Numbered from the stretch's first letter, positions 41,147 to 52,005 are shown. The stretch: DNA of 64,000 bases from Methanobacteriota archaeon (GCA_011523055.1 WTHQ01000020.1:144114-208113), one strand, 5' to 3'. A program made the numbers and translations. The notes: generated by a model not told the origin, from the letters alone.

Positions 41147-42529
41147 TCAAGCCTTCTTCTCTTCAGGGTGGTACTTTTCGATAAGTTCTTGATCCAGCCG
41201 AACTAGATACTTCGTGTCTATGTTGGTCATGAGTTCCCAACACAAGTTCAGAGTCTCATCGATGGTTCTGTCCTCATCCCGGTCCTGCCTGAGGAACCTG
41301 TCCTCGAAGATGTCCGCGAATTTCAGTAACTGTAGGTCCCTCTCATTCAGGGCGTCTTCTCCGACGATGGCGACCAATCCCCTGAGTTCCCTGCCTTGGG
41401 CATACGCAGCGTACATTTGATCGCTGACCTTCTTGTGGTCGTCCCTCGTTGTCTTCTCTCCGATACAGGAGCCCATCAGCCTCGACAGGGATGGAAGCAC
41501 GTTGATGGGAGGGTAAATTCCTGCTTGGTGCAGTTCCCTGGAAATCACTATTTGGCCCTCGGTTATGTAGCCTGACAAGTCTGGGATGGGATGGGTTATG
41601 TCGTCTCCCGGCATTGTCAGAATTGGGAACTGGGTGATGCTACCCTTCTTTCCTTTCACGATTCCAGCCCGCTCGTAGAGCATAGCCAGATCAGTGTACA
41701 TGTATCCTGGGTACCCACGTCGCCCGGGGACTTCCTCTCTAGCGGCCCCGATTTGCCTTAGAGAGTCGCAGTAGTTCGTCATGTCAGTGTAGATGACCAG
41801 AACGTGGTAGTCATGCTCGAAGGCCAGATACTCCGCGGCGGTCAAGGCCAGCCTAGGGGTGATCAGTCTCTCAACCGCTGGGTCATCAGCCAGATTAACG
41901 AACAATGCTGCATTTTCCAACGCACCGGTCCTCTCTAGGTCTGACCTGAAGAAGTTGTACTCCTCAGCTGTTATCCCCATGGCGCAGAAAACCACGATGA
42001 ACTCCTCATCGCTGTCCCTGAGCTTCGCCTGCCTGGCGATCTGGAGCGCGATGTCGTTGTGGGGAAGTCCTGAAGCGCTGAAGATAGGTAGCTTCTGTCC
42101 ACGGACCAGCGTCGTGCAGCAGTCAATTGCGCTTACTCCGGTCTGGATGAAGTCATGAGGGGATTGCCTCGAGTAGGGATTGATAGCAGCCCCAATGATG
42201 TCGGCATTCTCGTCCGCGATTATCTCCGGGCCCCCGTCCCTGGGGCGTCCGGCGCCGTCGAGGATACGTCCGATGAGTCCCTTGCTGACTGGGAGCTTGA
42301 AAACGTCCCCCAGGAACTTAACCCCGGCTTTCCTGTCTATTGCCTCAGTGCCCTCGAAAACCTGTACGACCACCATGTCGTCCGATGTGTCGAGAACCTG
42401 GCCGTTTTTCTCGGAGCCGTCGCTGAGTCTTATGCTTACTATCTCGCCGTATGCGACCGGCTCGGTTTTCTCTAAGAAGACCAATGGCCCCTTGATGTCA
42501 GTGATTGTCTTGTATTCCTTGCTTGTCAT
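41147..42529 (-). CDS. atpB: A/V-type ATP synthase subunit B
   Basis: [43 protein letters not shown] ... [18 protein letters not shown] ... [26 protein letters not shown]-type motif ... [12 protein letters not shown]. Confidence 0.96.
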   Translation of the reverse strand: MTSKEYKTITDIKGPLVFLEKTEPVAYGEIVSIRLSDGSEKNGQVLDTSDDMVVVQVFEGTEAIDRKAGVKFLGDVFKLPVSKGLIGRILDGAGRPRDGGPEIIADENADIIGAAINPYSRQSPHDFIQTGVSAIDCCTTLVRGQKLPIFSASGLPHNDIALQIARQAKLRDSDEEFIVVFCAMGITAEEYNFFRSDLERTGALENAALFVNLADDPAVERLITPRLALTAAEYLAFEHDYHVLVIYTDMTNYCDSLRQIGAAREEVPGRRGYPGYMYTDLAMLYERAGIVKGKKGSITQFPILTMPGDDITHPIPDLSGYITEGQIVISRELHQAGIYPPINVLPSLSRLMGSCIGEKTTRDDHKKVSDQMYAAYAQGRELRGLVAIVGEDALNERDLQLLKFADIFEDRFLRQDRDEDRTIDETLNLCWELMTNIDTKYLVRLDQELIEKYHPEEKKA

Positions 42530-42543
42530 TCATCATCCCTCCT

Positions 42544-44286
42544 TCAGTTGGCCTCCGCCGTTGCAGCGATCTCTGTAACCATGGCCTCGACGAGGCCTCC
42601 GATCTTCTCCAAGTAGCCCTCAGCAAATCTGGCTCTCATCAACTCAGTGCGAGACTGCACATTCACGACGTCCTGCAATCTCGCCCCAGCTGCCATTGCC
42701 TTCTTGGCCTCCTCTTGGAATGTGAGTATAGCTTGTGCCATGGCGTATTGCTGTTGGACTCCGCTGTATGCGTCTATTGGATCGAATCCGTTTTGCTGAA
42801 GGAAGTACTCTCTGATCATCCTTGCGACTTCAAGCGTGAGTTGCTGATCGATTGGGAGTGCGTCTGATCCGACCAGTTGTACGATCTCCTGAAGCTCAGC
42901 TTCGACCTTCAGCAGTGCGCTGATTTGTGTCCTGACCTCTGGGAAGTCGCTTGCAATGTTGTCCCTGAACCACTGGTTGAGACTCTGGGGGTAGAGCGAG
43001 TATGAGCTCAACCAGTTGATTGCTGGGAAGTGTCGTTGCCTGGCAAGACCAGCGTCCAATCCCCAGAAAACCTTCACAATCCTGAGTGTGCCTTGGCTCA
43101 CTGGCTCCGAGATGTCTCCACCGGGTGGGGAAACGGCGCCGATGACGGTGACAGAGCCATCCTCGCCGTTGAGCGTCTCTACCCTGCCCGCCCTTTCGTA
43201 GAATTCAGCTAGTCGGCTCGACAGGTATGCTGGATATCCCTCTTCGCCAGGCATTTCCTCGAGCCGGCTGGAGATCTCCCTCATCGCCTCGGCCCATCTG
43301 CTGGTCGAATCTGCCATCAGAGCAACGTCGTAGCCTTGGTCTCGGAAGTATTCAGCGATCGTGATCCCCGTATACACGGAGGCCTCCCTGGCTGCCACTG
43401 GCATGTTGGATGTGTTGGCTATCATGACAGTCCTGTTCATCAGGGGCTTGCCAGTGTTAGGGTCGATTAGGTGCGGGAACTCGTCAAGAACCTCGGTCAT
43501 CTCGTTGCCACGCTCTCCACAGCCGATGTATACAACCAGTTGGGCGTCGGAATACTTCGCCAGAGATTGTTGGGTGACTGTTTTTCCTGATCCGAACGGG
43601 CCGGGTATGCCGGCTGCTCCCCCTTTAGCGAGTGGGAAGAGGAAGTCAAGTATCCTCATTCCAGTGACAAGGGGGGTGTCAGGTGCGTACTTCTGAGAGA
43701 AGGGGCGAGGGTGTCGAACTGGCCACTCTTGCATCATCATGATGTTGGTGCCGTCCTCAAGCGTGCAGACAGTCTCGGTCACATTGAATTTTCCAGATTT
43801 GATCGACTTGATTTTGCCAGAGGCCTTTGGTGGCACCATTATCTTGTGTGTGATTGTGTCCGTCTCCTGGACCGTCCCAATTACCTGGCCGCCAGTAACG
43901 TCGTCCCCCTTCGATGCCGTTGCCACGAACTCCCACTTTTTCTCCAAGTCAAGGCCATCTGCATCCACACCCCTTGTGATGAAAACGCCCATGACCTCCT
44001 CGAGGGTTTGTAGTGGGCGCTGAATACCATCGTAAATCTGTGTCAAGAGGCCAGGGCCGAGTTGAACGGAAAGGGTCTGCCCTGTGCTCAACACGGGTTC
44101 TCCTGGCCTTATTCCTGAGGTGTCCTCGTAGACCTGGATGACTGATTGATCCCCGTGAATCTCGATCACTTCCCCCATCAATTTCTCGTGGCCTACCCTC
44201 ACAACCTCGTACATTCTGGCTTCTATGCCCGTCGCGGTAACTACAGGCCCTGATATTCGATAGATGACTCCTTCATTCTTGCTCAT
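42544..44286 (-). CDS. atpA: A/V-type ATP synthase subunit A
   Basis: [38 protein letters not shown] ... [43 protein letters not shown] ... [44 protein letters not shown]. Start at internal ATG 44286. Confidence 0.97.
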   Translation of the reverse strand: MSKNEGVIYRISGPVVTATGIEARMYEVVRVGHEKLMGEVIEIHGDQSVIQVYEDTSGIRPGEPVLSTGQTLSVQLGPGLLTQIYDGIQRPLQTLEEVMGVFITRGVDADGLDLEKKWEFVATASKGDDVTGGQVIGTVQETDTITHKIMVPPKASGKIKSIKSGKFNVTETVCTLEDGTNIMMMQEWPVRHPRPFSQKYAPDTPLVTGMRILDFLFPLAKGGAAGIPGPFGSGKTVTQQSLAKYSDAQLVVYIGCGERGNEMTEVLDEFPHLIDPNTGKPLMNRTVMIANTSNMPVAAREASVYTGITIAEYFRDQGYDVALMADSTSRWAEAMREISSRLEEMPGEEGYPAYLSSRLAEFYERAGRVETLNGEDGSVTVIGAVSPPGGDISEPVSQGTLRIVKVFWGLDAGLARQRHFPAINWLSSYSLYPQSLNQWFRDNIASDFPEVRTQISALLKVEAELQEIVQLVGSDALPIDQQLTLEVARMIREYFLQQNGFDPIDAYSGVQQQYAMAQAILTFQEEAKKAMAAGARLQDVVNVQSRTELMRARFAEGYLEKIGGLVEAMVTEIAATAEAN

Positions 44287-44305
44287 TTTTCCACTTCCGT
44301 TTTTT

Positions 44306-44605
44306 TTACTTCCACAAGTCAACACCTAGTGCTGATTTTATCGATTCTCTCAAGGTGTTATCCTCTTGAGTCCCGATGCCCAGAACAGTCGGCGTTATGC
44401 TTTCTGCGATCCTCTCCCGTAGTCGTTCCGAGAGTTGGGCGAGATCTGAGTTGTCGACTACGATTATGCCGACGGTTGAATCCTTCAGTAGGTCATTGAT
44501 GGTGGACTCCATTTCCTTGTCAGAGGTGGGATGGTGCAGACGGGTCACGCCCGCAAGCTGGAAGCCCAAAGTGAATTCATGGGAGCCTACGACTACGATT
44601 TCCAT
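44306..44605 (-). CDS. atpF: A/V-type ATP synthase subunit F
   Basis: [20 protein letters not shown] ... [37 protein letters not shown]; position between C and A. Confidence 0.9.
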   Translation of the reverse strand: MEIVVVGSHEFTLGFQLAGVTRLHHPTSDKEMESTINDLLKDSTVGIIVVDNSDLAQLSERLRERIAESITPTVLGIGTQEDNTLRESIKSALGVDLWK

Positions 44606-44609
44606 TGAA

Positions 44610-45659
44610 TCACCTCATGTGCTCCTTGATGACCTCGTTTGAAAGGCCAGCAGCTTTCCCTCGTACGAGCAGGCGCAGGTTCTGCACCTCATGGGTCTTG
44701 CTCTCAATGTAGTGCACTACCGGCAAGACAGAAACCGGGCTCCTGTGTGACATGCTGTACAAAAGAGCGTCGCGTTTCTTCACCAGTAGTTGGATGACGG
44801 GGTCCAGGGTGCTTCCCTCTGAGGCCTCCACAGATTCCAGGAGGCCTTTTGCGTCAAATCCGTTTGACTTTTTCATAAGCACCTCGATAGCGCCGATCAT
44901 TGTTCCCTCTTTAGTCATCGAGGCAAGCGTGTCCTTGGACACCGAACGGCCACCTGGGATGATGATCTTGGCCATCGTTTCCTGGTCGATTCCCTGCCTA
45001 ATGGATCTAAGTATGTTCACGATGTTTCTGTGATCGATCTCGGTCATCAGGTATTTCTTCAGTGTGAAGTCGGACCCGGGGGCAGAGACTGAATCAAGGG
45101 CGTGTGAGTAATACGCCTTGTCAAGGGCGTCTTCCATCTCTTGGAGGGTGGATCCCTCAGGTAGCTTGGAGAGCGCCTTGCCCCAAGGGGTTGATCCCAT
45201 GTTGTGGATCGCCTCTGCAAGAGTCTTCGACCTGTTGGTGAGGTCCAACCACTTCCTGTTGTTGAGGTTCTCCTCCGGCAGGATCTCCGTCTTGAGCACG
45301 TCCTGATCAGCGCCACTGTGTATGGCTCTCAGAACCGTCTTTGCGTTTGCGAACTCGAACCGCTGGGCGTAAATCGCCACTTGGTCTCGAACAGCTCCCG
45401 TGCAGAAGTGGAGGACTTCTGCGAGATCCCTGTCGAGGTTGTGCGAAAGTGCGGCCTCTATCAGCTCAGCGCCGTCCAAGCGCGATGCGTATACGTCCAA
45501 ATCCGGCCTGTATCCGGAATCTGCTATGCTTGCAGAGAGGGCGTTGACGTCTTGCTGTAGCAATTGCTTCATCCTGACCTTGTCTATGAGTGAGGACTTC
45601 CTTGATTTGGCTCGCGCCGAGGATGCTGCGAAATTCGCTTTACCAACGGTCTGAGCCAT
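44610..45659 (-). CDS. atpC: A/V-type ATP synthase subunit C
   Basis: V-ATPase AC39-like protein with repeated LKKYLMTEIDHRNIVNILRSIRQGID; correct operon position; C-term VHYIESKTHEVQNLRLLVRGKAAGLSNEVIKEHM. Confidence 0.9.
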   Translation of the reverse strand: MAQTVGKANFAASSARAKSRKSSLIDKVRMKQLLQQDVNALSASIADSGYRPDLDVYASRLDGAELIEAALSHNLDRDLAEVLHFCTGAVRDQVAIYAQRFEFANAKTVLRAIHSGADQDVLKTEILPEENLNNRKWLDLTNRSKTLAEAIHNMGSTPWGKALSKLPEGSTLQEMEDALDKAYYSHALDSVSAPGSDFTLKKYLMTEIDHRNIVNILRSIRQGIDQETMAKIIIPGGRSVSKDTLASMTKEGTMIGAIEVLMKKSNGFDAKGLLESVEASEGSTLDPVIQLLVKKRDALLYSMSHRSPVSVLPVVHYIESKTHEVQNLRLLVRGKAAGLSNEVIKEHMR

Positions 45660-45670
45660 GCTTTTCTACC

Positions 45671-46234
45671 TCAATCGAACAATATCTTGTTTACTTCGCC
45701 AAGTGAGTCCTTCCAGGCAGAGTCCAGTCGCGAGTCAAACCTGTAGTCTAGTAAGACTGATCCATCGGATGAGACGAGAGTGAAGCCTCCCAGGCCTGGT
45801 ACTGAGTCCCCCATCGTGAATCCGGGTTTCAGTCCCTCTATTTCCTTTCGGTCAGTCTCAACCGGGTGGAGGGTCATGTCTTTCTCGCCTTGTTTCTTGG
45901 CTTCTTGGACGAGTGACTTGATGAGTTTGCTCCTTCCCTTCATCTTGGGCTTGGAAACCTCCTCGGTTGCTGCGCTGTATGTCGCGTCCAGGACAGTTCG
46001 CCTTGCCATGAGAGCCGCATTCTGATTTTGTTGCCTGACGCTTGCAACGACTTCGACTGAAATCTGCTGCGCATCTTTTTCTGCCCTGGCCAAGGCGGCG
46101 TCCAAATGGCTCTTTGCCGCCTTTTCAGCCTCTTTGCGTATCTCCTTGGCTTGCTCTTGAGCAGCCTTGATGATCGTCTCAGCCTCTGCATTTGCTTCGG
46201 CCTTGATTTGGTTTGAGAGCGATTCTAGAGACAT
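45671..46234 (-). CDS. atpE: A/V-type ATP synthase subunit E
   Basis: AEANAEAETIIKAAQEQAKEIRKEAEKAAKSHLDAALARAEKDAQQI; C-term FTLVSSDGSVLLDYRFDSRLDSAWKDSLGEVNKILF. Confidence 0.9.
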   Translation of the reverse strand: MSLESLSNQIKAEANAEAETIIKAAQEQAKEIRKEAEKAAKSHLDAALARAEKDAQQISVEVVASVRQQNQNAALMARRTVLDATYSAATEEVSKPKMKGRSKLIKSLVQEAKKQGEKDMTLHPVETDRKEIEGLKPGFTMGDSVPGLGGFTLVSSDGSVLLDYRFDSRLDSAWKDSLGEVNKILFD

Positions 46235-46279
46235 AGTACATCCTCGTTGGGTCTTTCATTTTCTTCCGAGTGGTTTCAC

Positions 46280-46579
46280 TCAGAGGAAGAACGCTAGTAG
46301 TCCGAAGAGTACGATCGTCTCGGGTAGAACGGTGAACAGAAGTGCTCGACCGAAGTTTCCGCCTTCGGCTACCATGCCAACAGCGGCAGCGCCGATTTGG
46401 CTCTGGCTGTATCCCGTTCCGATGCCACAAAGTCCCAACGCAATTCCTGCACCGATGTACTTGTATGCATCAACCGTGCTAGCGTTGTCCACTTCTTGCG
46501 CTGTGACGACCGATGCGATCATCGTGATCGCAGTCAGGGCCAACAGTCCGTTTGTTCCTCTCATCATGTTTTTCTTCAT
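46280..46579 (-). CDS. atpK: A/V-type ATP synthase subunit K (c-ring proteolipid)
   Basis: YIGAGIALGLCGIGTGYSQSQIGAAAVGMVAEGGNFGRALLFTVLPETIVLFGLLAFFL; N-terminal signal-like segment. Confidence 0.93.
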   Translation of the reverse strand: MKKNMMRGTNGLLALTAITMIASVVTAQEVDNASTVDAYKYIGAGIALGLCGIGTGYSQSQIGAAAVGMVAEGGNFGRALLFTVLPETIVLFGLLAFFL

Positions 46580-46615
46580 TTTTTTTCCTCCTTTTTTCCG
46601 TGCAATGCAGGAATG

Positions 46616-48745
46616 CTATGTTGTTTTGTCCACCTCGATGAATCTCTCTTCAAAGCCGAATGCGTCAAAGGGTTCGCCCTCTGCGACGTAGAATTGCTTC
46701 ATCCATTCAACGAAGTGAAGTCTCACGGCATGAATATTCGGGCTAACCAGGCCAAGAACCCATGCGAACATCTGCACCCCGAACCAACCAATCAAGGCGA
46801 TCGCGCCGATCAGGATGCCAGTGCCACCGTCCTGAAAACCTTCCATGGCAGCCGAGTACAGCATATCATTGCCAGCGTAGGCGATCTTGACGCCAACTAT
46901 TCCGACTGCGAACAGTCTGATGTATGACAATGTTGAGGATAGGAGTCCTATCGCCTCAATTGGGGCTAGGATAATGGAGATTGCGAGTGGTAGTCCCTCG
47001 TGCATGAGGTGGACGACCAACAAAACGAGCCCAATTGAAACCAAAACGAGCCCGGGCAAGTGGATCGAGTCCTCCTTGTAGAAATCGTAGCAGAACATGA
47101 ATCCCCCGACCATTATTATCATCCAGGAGAACTTACCGTACAAGGCCCCCTGCCATCCATGTCCGACTCTGAACTCGTCGATCGCCCCGAGGACGAACCC
47201 GACCATAAGGTGGAAGACGCCGATGTAGATTGCAATGACGATCAGATTCATCAGATCCGAGGATACCCTGTGGAAAGGATAGGCCAGTGTGAGGTCGTAC
47301 GGCAGTTCAAGCACGTAGTGTATCTTGCCCCCATCGGGATAAAGCGCGGTCATCCAGGAGGCCCATGCGGGAACTCCCTCAGCCAGCTTGTAGCATGCCC
47401 CGTTGGCCCACTCATAGTTGCAGGCAGCCTCCGTGGCGTATTTGGGGTAAGCGTGAGGGAGGAATTCGAATCCGGCAAACTCACCGTAGAGATATCCGAA
47501 GAAGACCGTGGCTGTGCCGATGTAGATCAACAACATACCGAAGTACCTGATGAGTTGGTCGGCGTTGTCATCTGGGAATGACCGGCGGACGAAGATGCCG
47601 AGGGAAATTGTGAGTAGTCCGTAGGCCATGTCACCCAACATCAGGCCGAAGAAGAGAGGGTAGGAGAACAGCATGAAAACTGTCGGGTCCATCTTTCCGT
47701 AGTCCGACCTACCGATGGCATCGGTAAGTAGCTCCATGGGCGCAGAGGCCCCGTGGTCTCCGAATGCGACGGGGGGCTTTGGCTCAGATGTGTGGCCTTC
47801 ATGATGGTGGTGATTGGATATGGTCGGTTTTACGGGCTCATATTCGATATGCTGGCAATACGGCCCCAGCGCGTCTATCACCTCCTCTGATCTGTCGTCA
47901 GTGACCCAACCATCAATCACGAATGTGTGATCTGTGACGGCGATCTTCACTGGGGCCTCGGATTCTGAGAAGTCCATCTCTAGGAGCTCGAGGCCAACGC
48001 ACAGCTCTGCGCCATGTTCTCCGGTCCATTGCTCGATCTTAGATTCGATAGAGGCCAGTTCACCACTCAGTTCCCTTTTGCTCTCACTGACGTGCTCGAT
48101 CAACTCTGAGATTGCCCCTTCTCCTTCTGGTATTTCCAGTGGTTGGAACCCAGCTGATTCAAGGACGGAGGAAATCATTGCTTGGTGTTGGGGGGTGCAG
48201 AAGACCGCCACGAGATCTTGGTTGTTAGCCACAAGGACCCCCTCAGGCAGCTTAATCTCAGTGATGAGGGAGGGCTTCAGGCACACTCCAACAAAACTAG
48301 CGATAGATGAGTATCCTCCTAGAAGGTCGAGGTCTATCCCGAGTGGTTCAAGGAGTGCAAGGATCTCCATCTCGCTGGAGGAGTTATTGATTTCGTCCCT
48401 GATCTCATCCATGCGTGAGAACATCTGTACGAGACTCTCAACTGTGTTCGTGAAATCATCGTTGATGATGTTTCTCGCTTCGTCCAGTGTAACAGTTTCC
48501 TTGGGGCCCTTTGCCTCCGTCTGGGCCATTATCGACCTGTACGTGGAAAGCTGGTTCCCGAGGACGTCGTTGTTTTCTGAGGGCGTCCCGAGGTTGAACC
48601 CATCTTGGTCGTCCTGGTAGTCGTTCATGTGGATAGCCTTGAGTCTCGAAATGACCTTGACAGCGTCATCTATCAGGGATCTGGAGCCCGCGGCGATGAT
48701 TCTGCCAACTCTCTTGTTGGTGTACTCCCCGACCATGCTTCCCAC
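46616..48745 (-). CDS. atpI: A/V-type ATP synthase subunit I
   Basis: Soluble N-half then FSYPLFFGLMLGDMAYGLLTISLG ... LSYIRLFAVGIVGVKIAYAGNDML ... FAWVLGLVSPNIHAVRLHFVEWMKQFY. Confidence 0.95.
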   Translation of the reverse strand: MGSMVGEYTNKRVGRIIAAGSRSLIDDAVKVISRLKAIHMNDYQDDQDGFNLGTPSENNDVLGNQLSTYRSIMAQTEAKGPKETVTLDEARNIINDDFTNTVESLVQMFSRMDEIRDEINNSSSEMEILALLEPLGIDLDLLGGYSSIASFVGVCLKPSLITEIKLPEGVLVANNQDLVAVFCTPQHQAMISSVLESAGFQPLEIPEGEGAISELIEHVSESKRELSGELASIESKIEQWTGEHGAELCVGLELLEMDFSESEAPVKIAVTDHTFVIDGWVTDDRSEEVIDALGPYCQHIEYEPVKPTISNHHHHEGHTSEPKPPVAFGDHGASAPMELLTDAIGRSDYGKMDPTVFMLFSYPLFFGLMLGDMAYGLLTISLGIFVRRSFPDDNADQLIRYFGMLLIYIGTATVFFGYLYGEFAGFEFLPHAYPKYATEAACNYEWANGACYKLAEGVPAWASWMTALYPDGGKIHYVLELPYDLTLAYPFHRVSSDLMNLIVIAIYIGVFHLMVGFVLGAIDEFRVGHGWQGALYGKFSWMIIMVGGFMFCYDFYKEDSIHLPGLVLVSIGLVLLVVHLMHEGLPLAISIILAPIEAIGLLSSTLSYIRLFAVGIVGVKIAYAGNDMLYSAAMEGFQDGGTGILIGAIALIGWFGVQMFAWVLGLVSPNIHAVRLHFVEWMKQFYVAEGEPFDAFGFEERFIEVDKTT

Positions 48746-48759
48746 CTGTCTGAAATGAC

Positions 48760-49074
48760 CTACTCGGTGAACGACCCTATCACAGCGTCGACGGCCTTCT
48801 TCTGATTCTTCTCGCCACCGGCCTTCAGTTTGTCTATGTCCTTGTCCCCGGCCTTTCGGGTTTTTTCTGCAGCCTTTTCGGCTTCTTTTCTGGCGTTGGA
48901 AATTAGTTTCTGGGCCTCTGCTTCAGCATTGGCCCTCCCCTTGGCGACTATCTCGGATGCGTCACTTCGAGCAGCGGAAACGATGGCGGAGGCCTCTTTG
49001 TTTGCCGATTCGAGTATGCCACTGGCTTCGGATTCTGCCTGTCTAATTGCTTTGAGGACATCGTTCTTGCTCAT
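48760..49074 (-). CDS. atpH: A/V-type ATP synthase subunit H
   Basis: Internal start MSKNDVLKAIRQAESEASGILESANKEASAIVSAARSDASEIVAKGRANAEAEAQKLISNARKEAEKAAEKTR... (104 aa); the track's 307-aa ORF is an over-extension. Confidence 0.85.
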   Translation of the reverse strand: MSKNDVLKAIRQAESEASGILESANKEASAIVSAARSDASEIVAKGRANAEAEAQKLISNARKEAEKAAEKTRKAGDKDIDKLKAGGEKNQKKAVDAVIGSFTE

Positions 49075-49204
49075 GACGACCGCCTGTTCGTTTGGGGGCA
49101 CCGACAGGGGGTATATCATGTTGACCAATATTGAGTGAAATTTGGCAATCTCCCCCAAGCCCTCACAATGTGCCAAATACCCCCCACGGACAGGGTCGGC
49201 CAAC

Positions 49205-49927
49205 ATGGACACTGATGGGATGGGGGACGTCGATTGGAACGAGCTCCAGAGGAACTTGGAGGCAACCATCCCCGTATATGACAAGATCAATCGATTCGCC
49301 ACCTTTGGCCAGGTTGACAGATGGAGGAGGATGGTTGCAGAACGCCTTCCTGAGGATGGTGAAATCCTCGAGATTGGTTGTGGCCCTGGCTCATTCGCAG
49401 AGATTCTCGTGGGGCGTTCCCTGACATGCCTGGATCCGATACCAGCGATGCTAGAGGCTGCCGAGCCTAGGGTCAACAGGAAGAGGATGGAACGGGGCGA
49501 CGAGAACGCGAATTTCGTGGGGGGTACTGCCGAGGATATGCCCTTCAGCGATGACTCATTCGATGCTGCTTGCACGCTATTTTCCTTCCGTGACTGGTAC
49601 GACAAGAAGGCTGGCCTCACCGAGGCGTTGAGGGTGTTGAAGCCGGGCGGGAAACTGGTTATTGTGGATCCAGCAAAGATCAACTCTGTTCATGGCTTCC
49701 TCGGGCACGGCTACATGAAGTACTGGGTTGGAAGCTATGCCAGGTGGATTTGTGGTGTTGAAGACCACCCCTGGAAATGGCTCACCAAGACCTACGTACA
49801 CTTCGGGACTACCAAGGATTATGTTAGGATGCTCGAGGACGTTGGATTTAGAGAAGTCTCAGCGAAGGTGATTTTCCCCGGGATGGCCACGATATGGGAG
49901 GGCGTTGCGCCCTCAAATCCTCAGTGA
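49205..49927 (+). CDS. Class I SAM-dependent methyltransferase (UbiE-like)
   Basis: YDKINRFATFGQVDRWRRMVAERLPEDGEILEIGCGPGSFAEIL ... GTAEDMPFSDDSFDAACTLFSFRDWYDKKAGLTEALRVLKPGGKLVIVDPAK. Confidence 0.85.
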   Translation: MDTDGMGDVDWNELQRNLEATIPVYDKINRFATFGQVDRWRRMVAERLPEDGEILEIGCGPGSFAEILVGRSLTCLDPIPAMLEAAEPRVNRKRMERGDENANFVGGTAEDMPFSDDSFDAACTLFSFRDWYDKKAGLTEALRVLKPGGKLVIVDPAKINSVHGFLGHGYMKYWVGSYARWICGVEDHPWKWLTKTYVHFGTTKDYVRMLEDVGFREVSAKVIFPGMATIWEGVAPSNPQ

Positions 49928-51016
49928 GAGGAGGGATCTGCACGTCACTGCACGCCAGATGAATGGTTTCGTGATAGGATTGAACAGCAGGTCGACGACC
50001 CAATCGGGCAGTCTGAAGAGTATAGACCCGAGTCTGAAGGCCCTCTTTGATCTGGACATCACAGTGCCCATCTGGCGCTTCCACTCTCTCTCGTACTCCC
50101 TGAGAGGTTTGCCGTCCAGGATGTGGTCGGCGATGGCGTTAGCAGCGATTCTCCCTCCGATCATAGCAATCGTGATTCCCGCTCCGTTAGATGGCAGGAC
50201 CATGCCTGCGGCGTCACCCACAACCACATGGTTGCCCTTTGAGAAGGTGGATATAGTGCCAGACATCGGGAGGGCCCCGGCACCACGGTAAATCGTGTCT
50301 CCACTGTATGAATCGATGAACTTCTCTGCGTACGAGTTCAGACTGACTCCCCGAGAGAATCTGGTTTGAATGCCAAGTCCAATGTTGGAGCATCCATCCT
50401 TCGGAAAGACCCATGCATACCCCCCCGGTGCGACCGAGCCAAAGTGGAGCTCGAGTGCATTAGTGTGGTTCCCCTCCTTGATTGCGAATTTAACAGGGAT
50501 GTTCATCGACTTCTCTGTCCAATGAGATCGCCTAATTACATCGAGATGCCCTCCGGCCCCCACAATTATGCCAGCAGTCAAGACCCTGCCGTCAGACAGA
50601 GTTACGCTGTCTTCGGATACGCTCTTGACCCTCGTGCCCACGAGGTACTCGGCCCCCGCACTAGCGGCCCTCTCGACAAGTGCCTCATCATGGGCCACCC
50701 TGTCAAGTACGAGCCCATCAAAGTCGTACCTAAGCCTCTTCCCCGAGGGGGTGACGAGATGCATCTCGGGCACGTTCCTGCAAATCGCACTTTCTGGGGT
50801 CTGGAATAGGTCATCTACATCTGGGACACCGGGGCATAGTCTTCGCATCTCTTGGTTGCTCGGAACGAGCTCGCCACATTGGAGAGGGGTGCCAATTGGA
50901 TCGCGGCCGTCGATCACGAGGACCTCGATGCCCCTCTTTGCGAGATAGAGCGCGGTTGTGGAGCCCGCTGGGCCGCCACCGACAACGATTACCTGGTATT
51001 TGTTCTCCGGGGACAT
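49913..51016 (-). CDS. Geranylgeranyl reductase family FAD-dependent oxidoreductase
   Basis: YQVIVVGGGPAGSTTALYLAKRGIEVLVIDGRDPIGTPLQCGELVP ... GYAWVFPKDGCSNIGLGIQ ... GNHVVVGDAAGMVLPSNGAGITIAMIGGRIAANAI. Confidence 0.9.
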   Translation of the reverse strand: MSPENKYQVIVVGGGPAGSTTALYLAKRGIEVLVIDGRDPIGTPLQCGELVPSNQEMRRLCPGVPDVDDLFQTPESAICRNVPEMHLVTPSGKRLRYDFDGLVLDRVAHDEALVERAASAGAEYLVGTRVKSVSEDSVTLSDGRVLTAGIIVGAGGHLDVIRRSHWTEKSMNIPVKFAIKEGNHTNALELHFGSVAPGGYAWVFPKDGCSNIGLGIQTRFSRGVSLNSYAEKFIDSYSGDTIYRGAGALPMSGTISTFSKGNHVVVGDAAGMVLPSNGAGITIAMIGGRIAANAIADHILDGKPLREYEREWKRQMGTVMSRSKRAFRLGSILFRLPDWVVDLLFNPITKPFIWRAVTCRSLLSLRI

Positions 51017-51027
51017 ACAGGGCCACC

Positions 51028-52005
51028 TCAAATGGATCTGATGGCTGACTTCCTGGCGAATTCGATCATCAGCTCGATCTGGCTGGAATTCGGGAGGATA
51101 GTGAGTGACTCCACCGCCCTTTGTATGTGTGAGTCGATTAAGCTGCGAACGTAGTTTATCGAGCCCGAGGTTTCTAGCAAGTCGATGAGCTCATCCCATC
51201 TAACCTCGCTGAAGTCCATAAGGACGTCCTCGAGGTTTTCACGATCGTTGCCGTGGAGGGTGGTCAGTGCGTGAATGATCGGGAGGGTCATCTTGCCCTC
51301 GTAGATGTCCGTGCCCCTGGGCTTGCCCATCCGAGGATTGCCAGTGAGATCAAGGAGGTCGTCGACCATTTGGAAGGCCCTGCCGACCTCCCATCCGAAG
51401 GTTTCCAAGGCGTCGATGATATCCTCTCCTGCGTTTGCCACCATCCCAGCGACCTTGCACCCAGCAGCGATGGGGCCCGCGGTCTTCCCATCGATTATCC
51501 TGTAGTAGTCCTCCGGTGATGTGCCCAGATCACCTATGTGGTCAAACTGCAGCAATTCCCCGTTTGCAAGGCCAACGCAGGCCTCTGCGATGACTCGGAT
51601 AACATCCTGGCCCTGTTCGGCACCCAACCAATACCCGAGGGTGAAGAGGTAGTCTCCGGAGATTATTCCGTGGGCCAATCCATGTTGGCTGTGCAATGTC
51701 GGCCTCCCGCGCCTCAGTTTAGCTTGGTCGTAGATATCATCGTGTACCAATGTCGCTGTGTGGATTATCTCCATGGACAGGGCGGCCCTTAGCATCTTGT
51801 CATCCAAGGTCGCACCGGCAGCCTCGTAGGCGAGGCATCCGAGAACTGGCCTGAATCGCTTACCACCAGCGAGTAGGATGTCCTTGGCATACTTCATGGC
51901 TGGGTCTTCGGAGCGCTCCTCAACGTATTCGATCAGGGCCTCTTCCACGATACCCTGGACTTCACGGAGGTTCCTCTGGGCGAGGACCCCCTTGACTCCC
52001 TTCAT
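51028..52005 (-). CDS. Polyprenyl diphosphate synthase (GGPP/FPP synthase family)
   Basis: LLAGGKRFRPVLGCLAYEAAG ... IIHTATLVHDDIYDQAKLRRGRPTLHSQHGLAHGIISGDYLFTLGYWL ... FQMVDDLLDLTGNPRMGKPRGTDIYEGKMTLPIIHAL. Confidence 0.93.
   Translation of the reverse strand: MKGVKGVLAQRNLREVQGIVEEALIEYVEERSEDPAMKYAKDILLAGGKRFRPVLGCLAYEAAGATLDDKMLRAALSMEIIHTATLVHDDIYDQAKLRRGRPTLHSQHGLAHGIISGDYLFTLGYWLGAEQGQDVIRVIAEACVGLANGELLQFDHIGDLGTSPEDYYRIIDGKTAGPIAAGCKVAGMVANAGEDIIDALETFGWEVGRAFQMVDDLLDLTGNPRMGKPRGTDIYEGKMTLPIIHALTTLHGNDRENLEDVLMDFSEVRWDELIDLLETSGSINYVRSLIDSHIQRAVESLTILPNSSQIELMIEFARKSAIRSI

Noticed and set aside
48760-49683. 307-aa reading of ATP synthase subunit H ORF
   Set aside because: N-terminal 200 aa overlap the methyltransferase antisense and are unlike any ATPase subunit; internal start at 49074 gives canonical subunit H.
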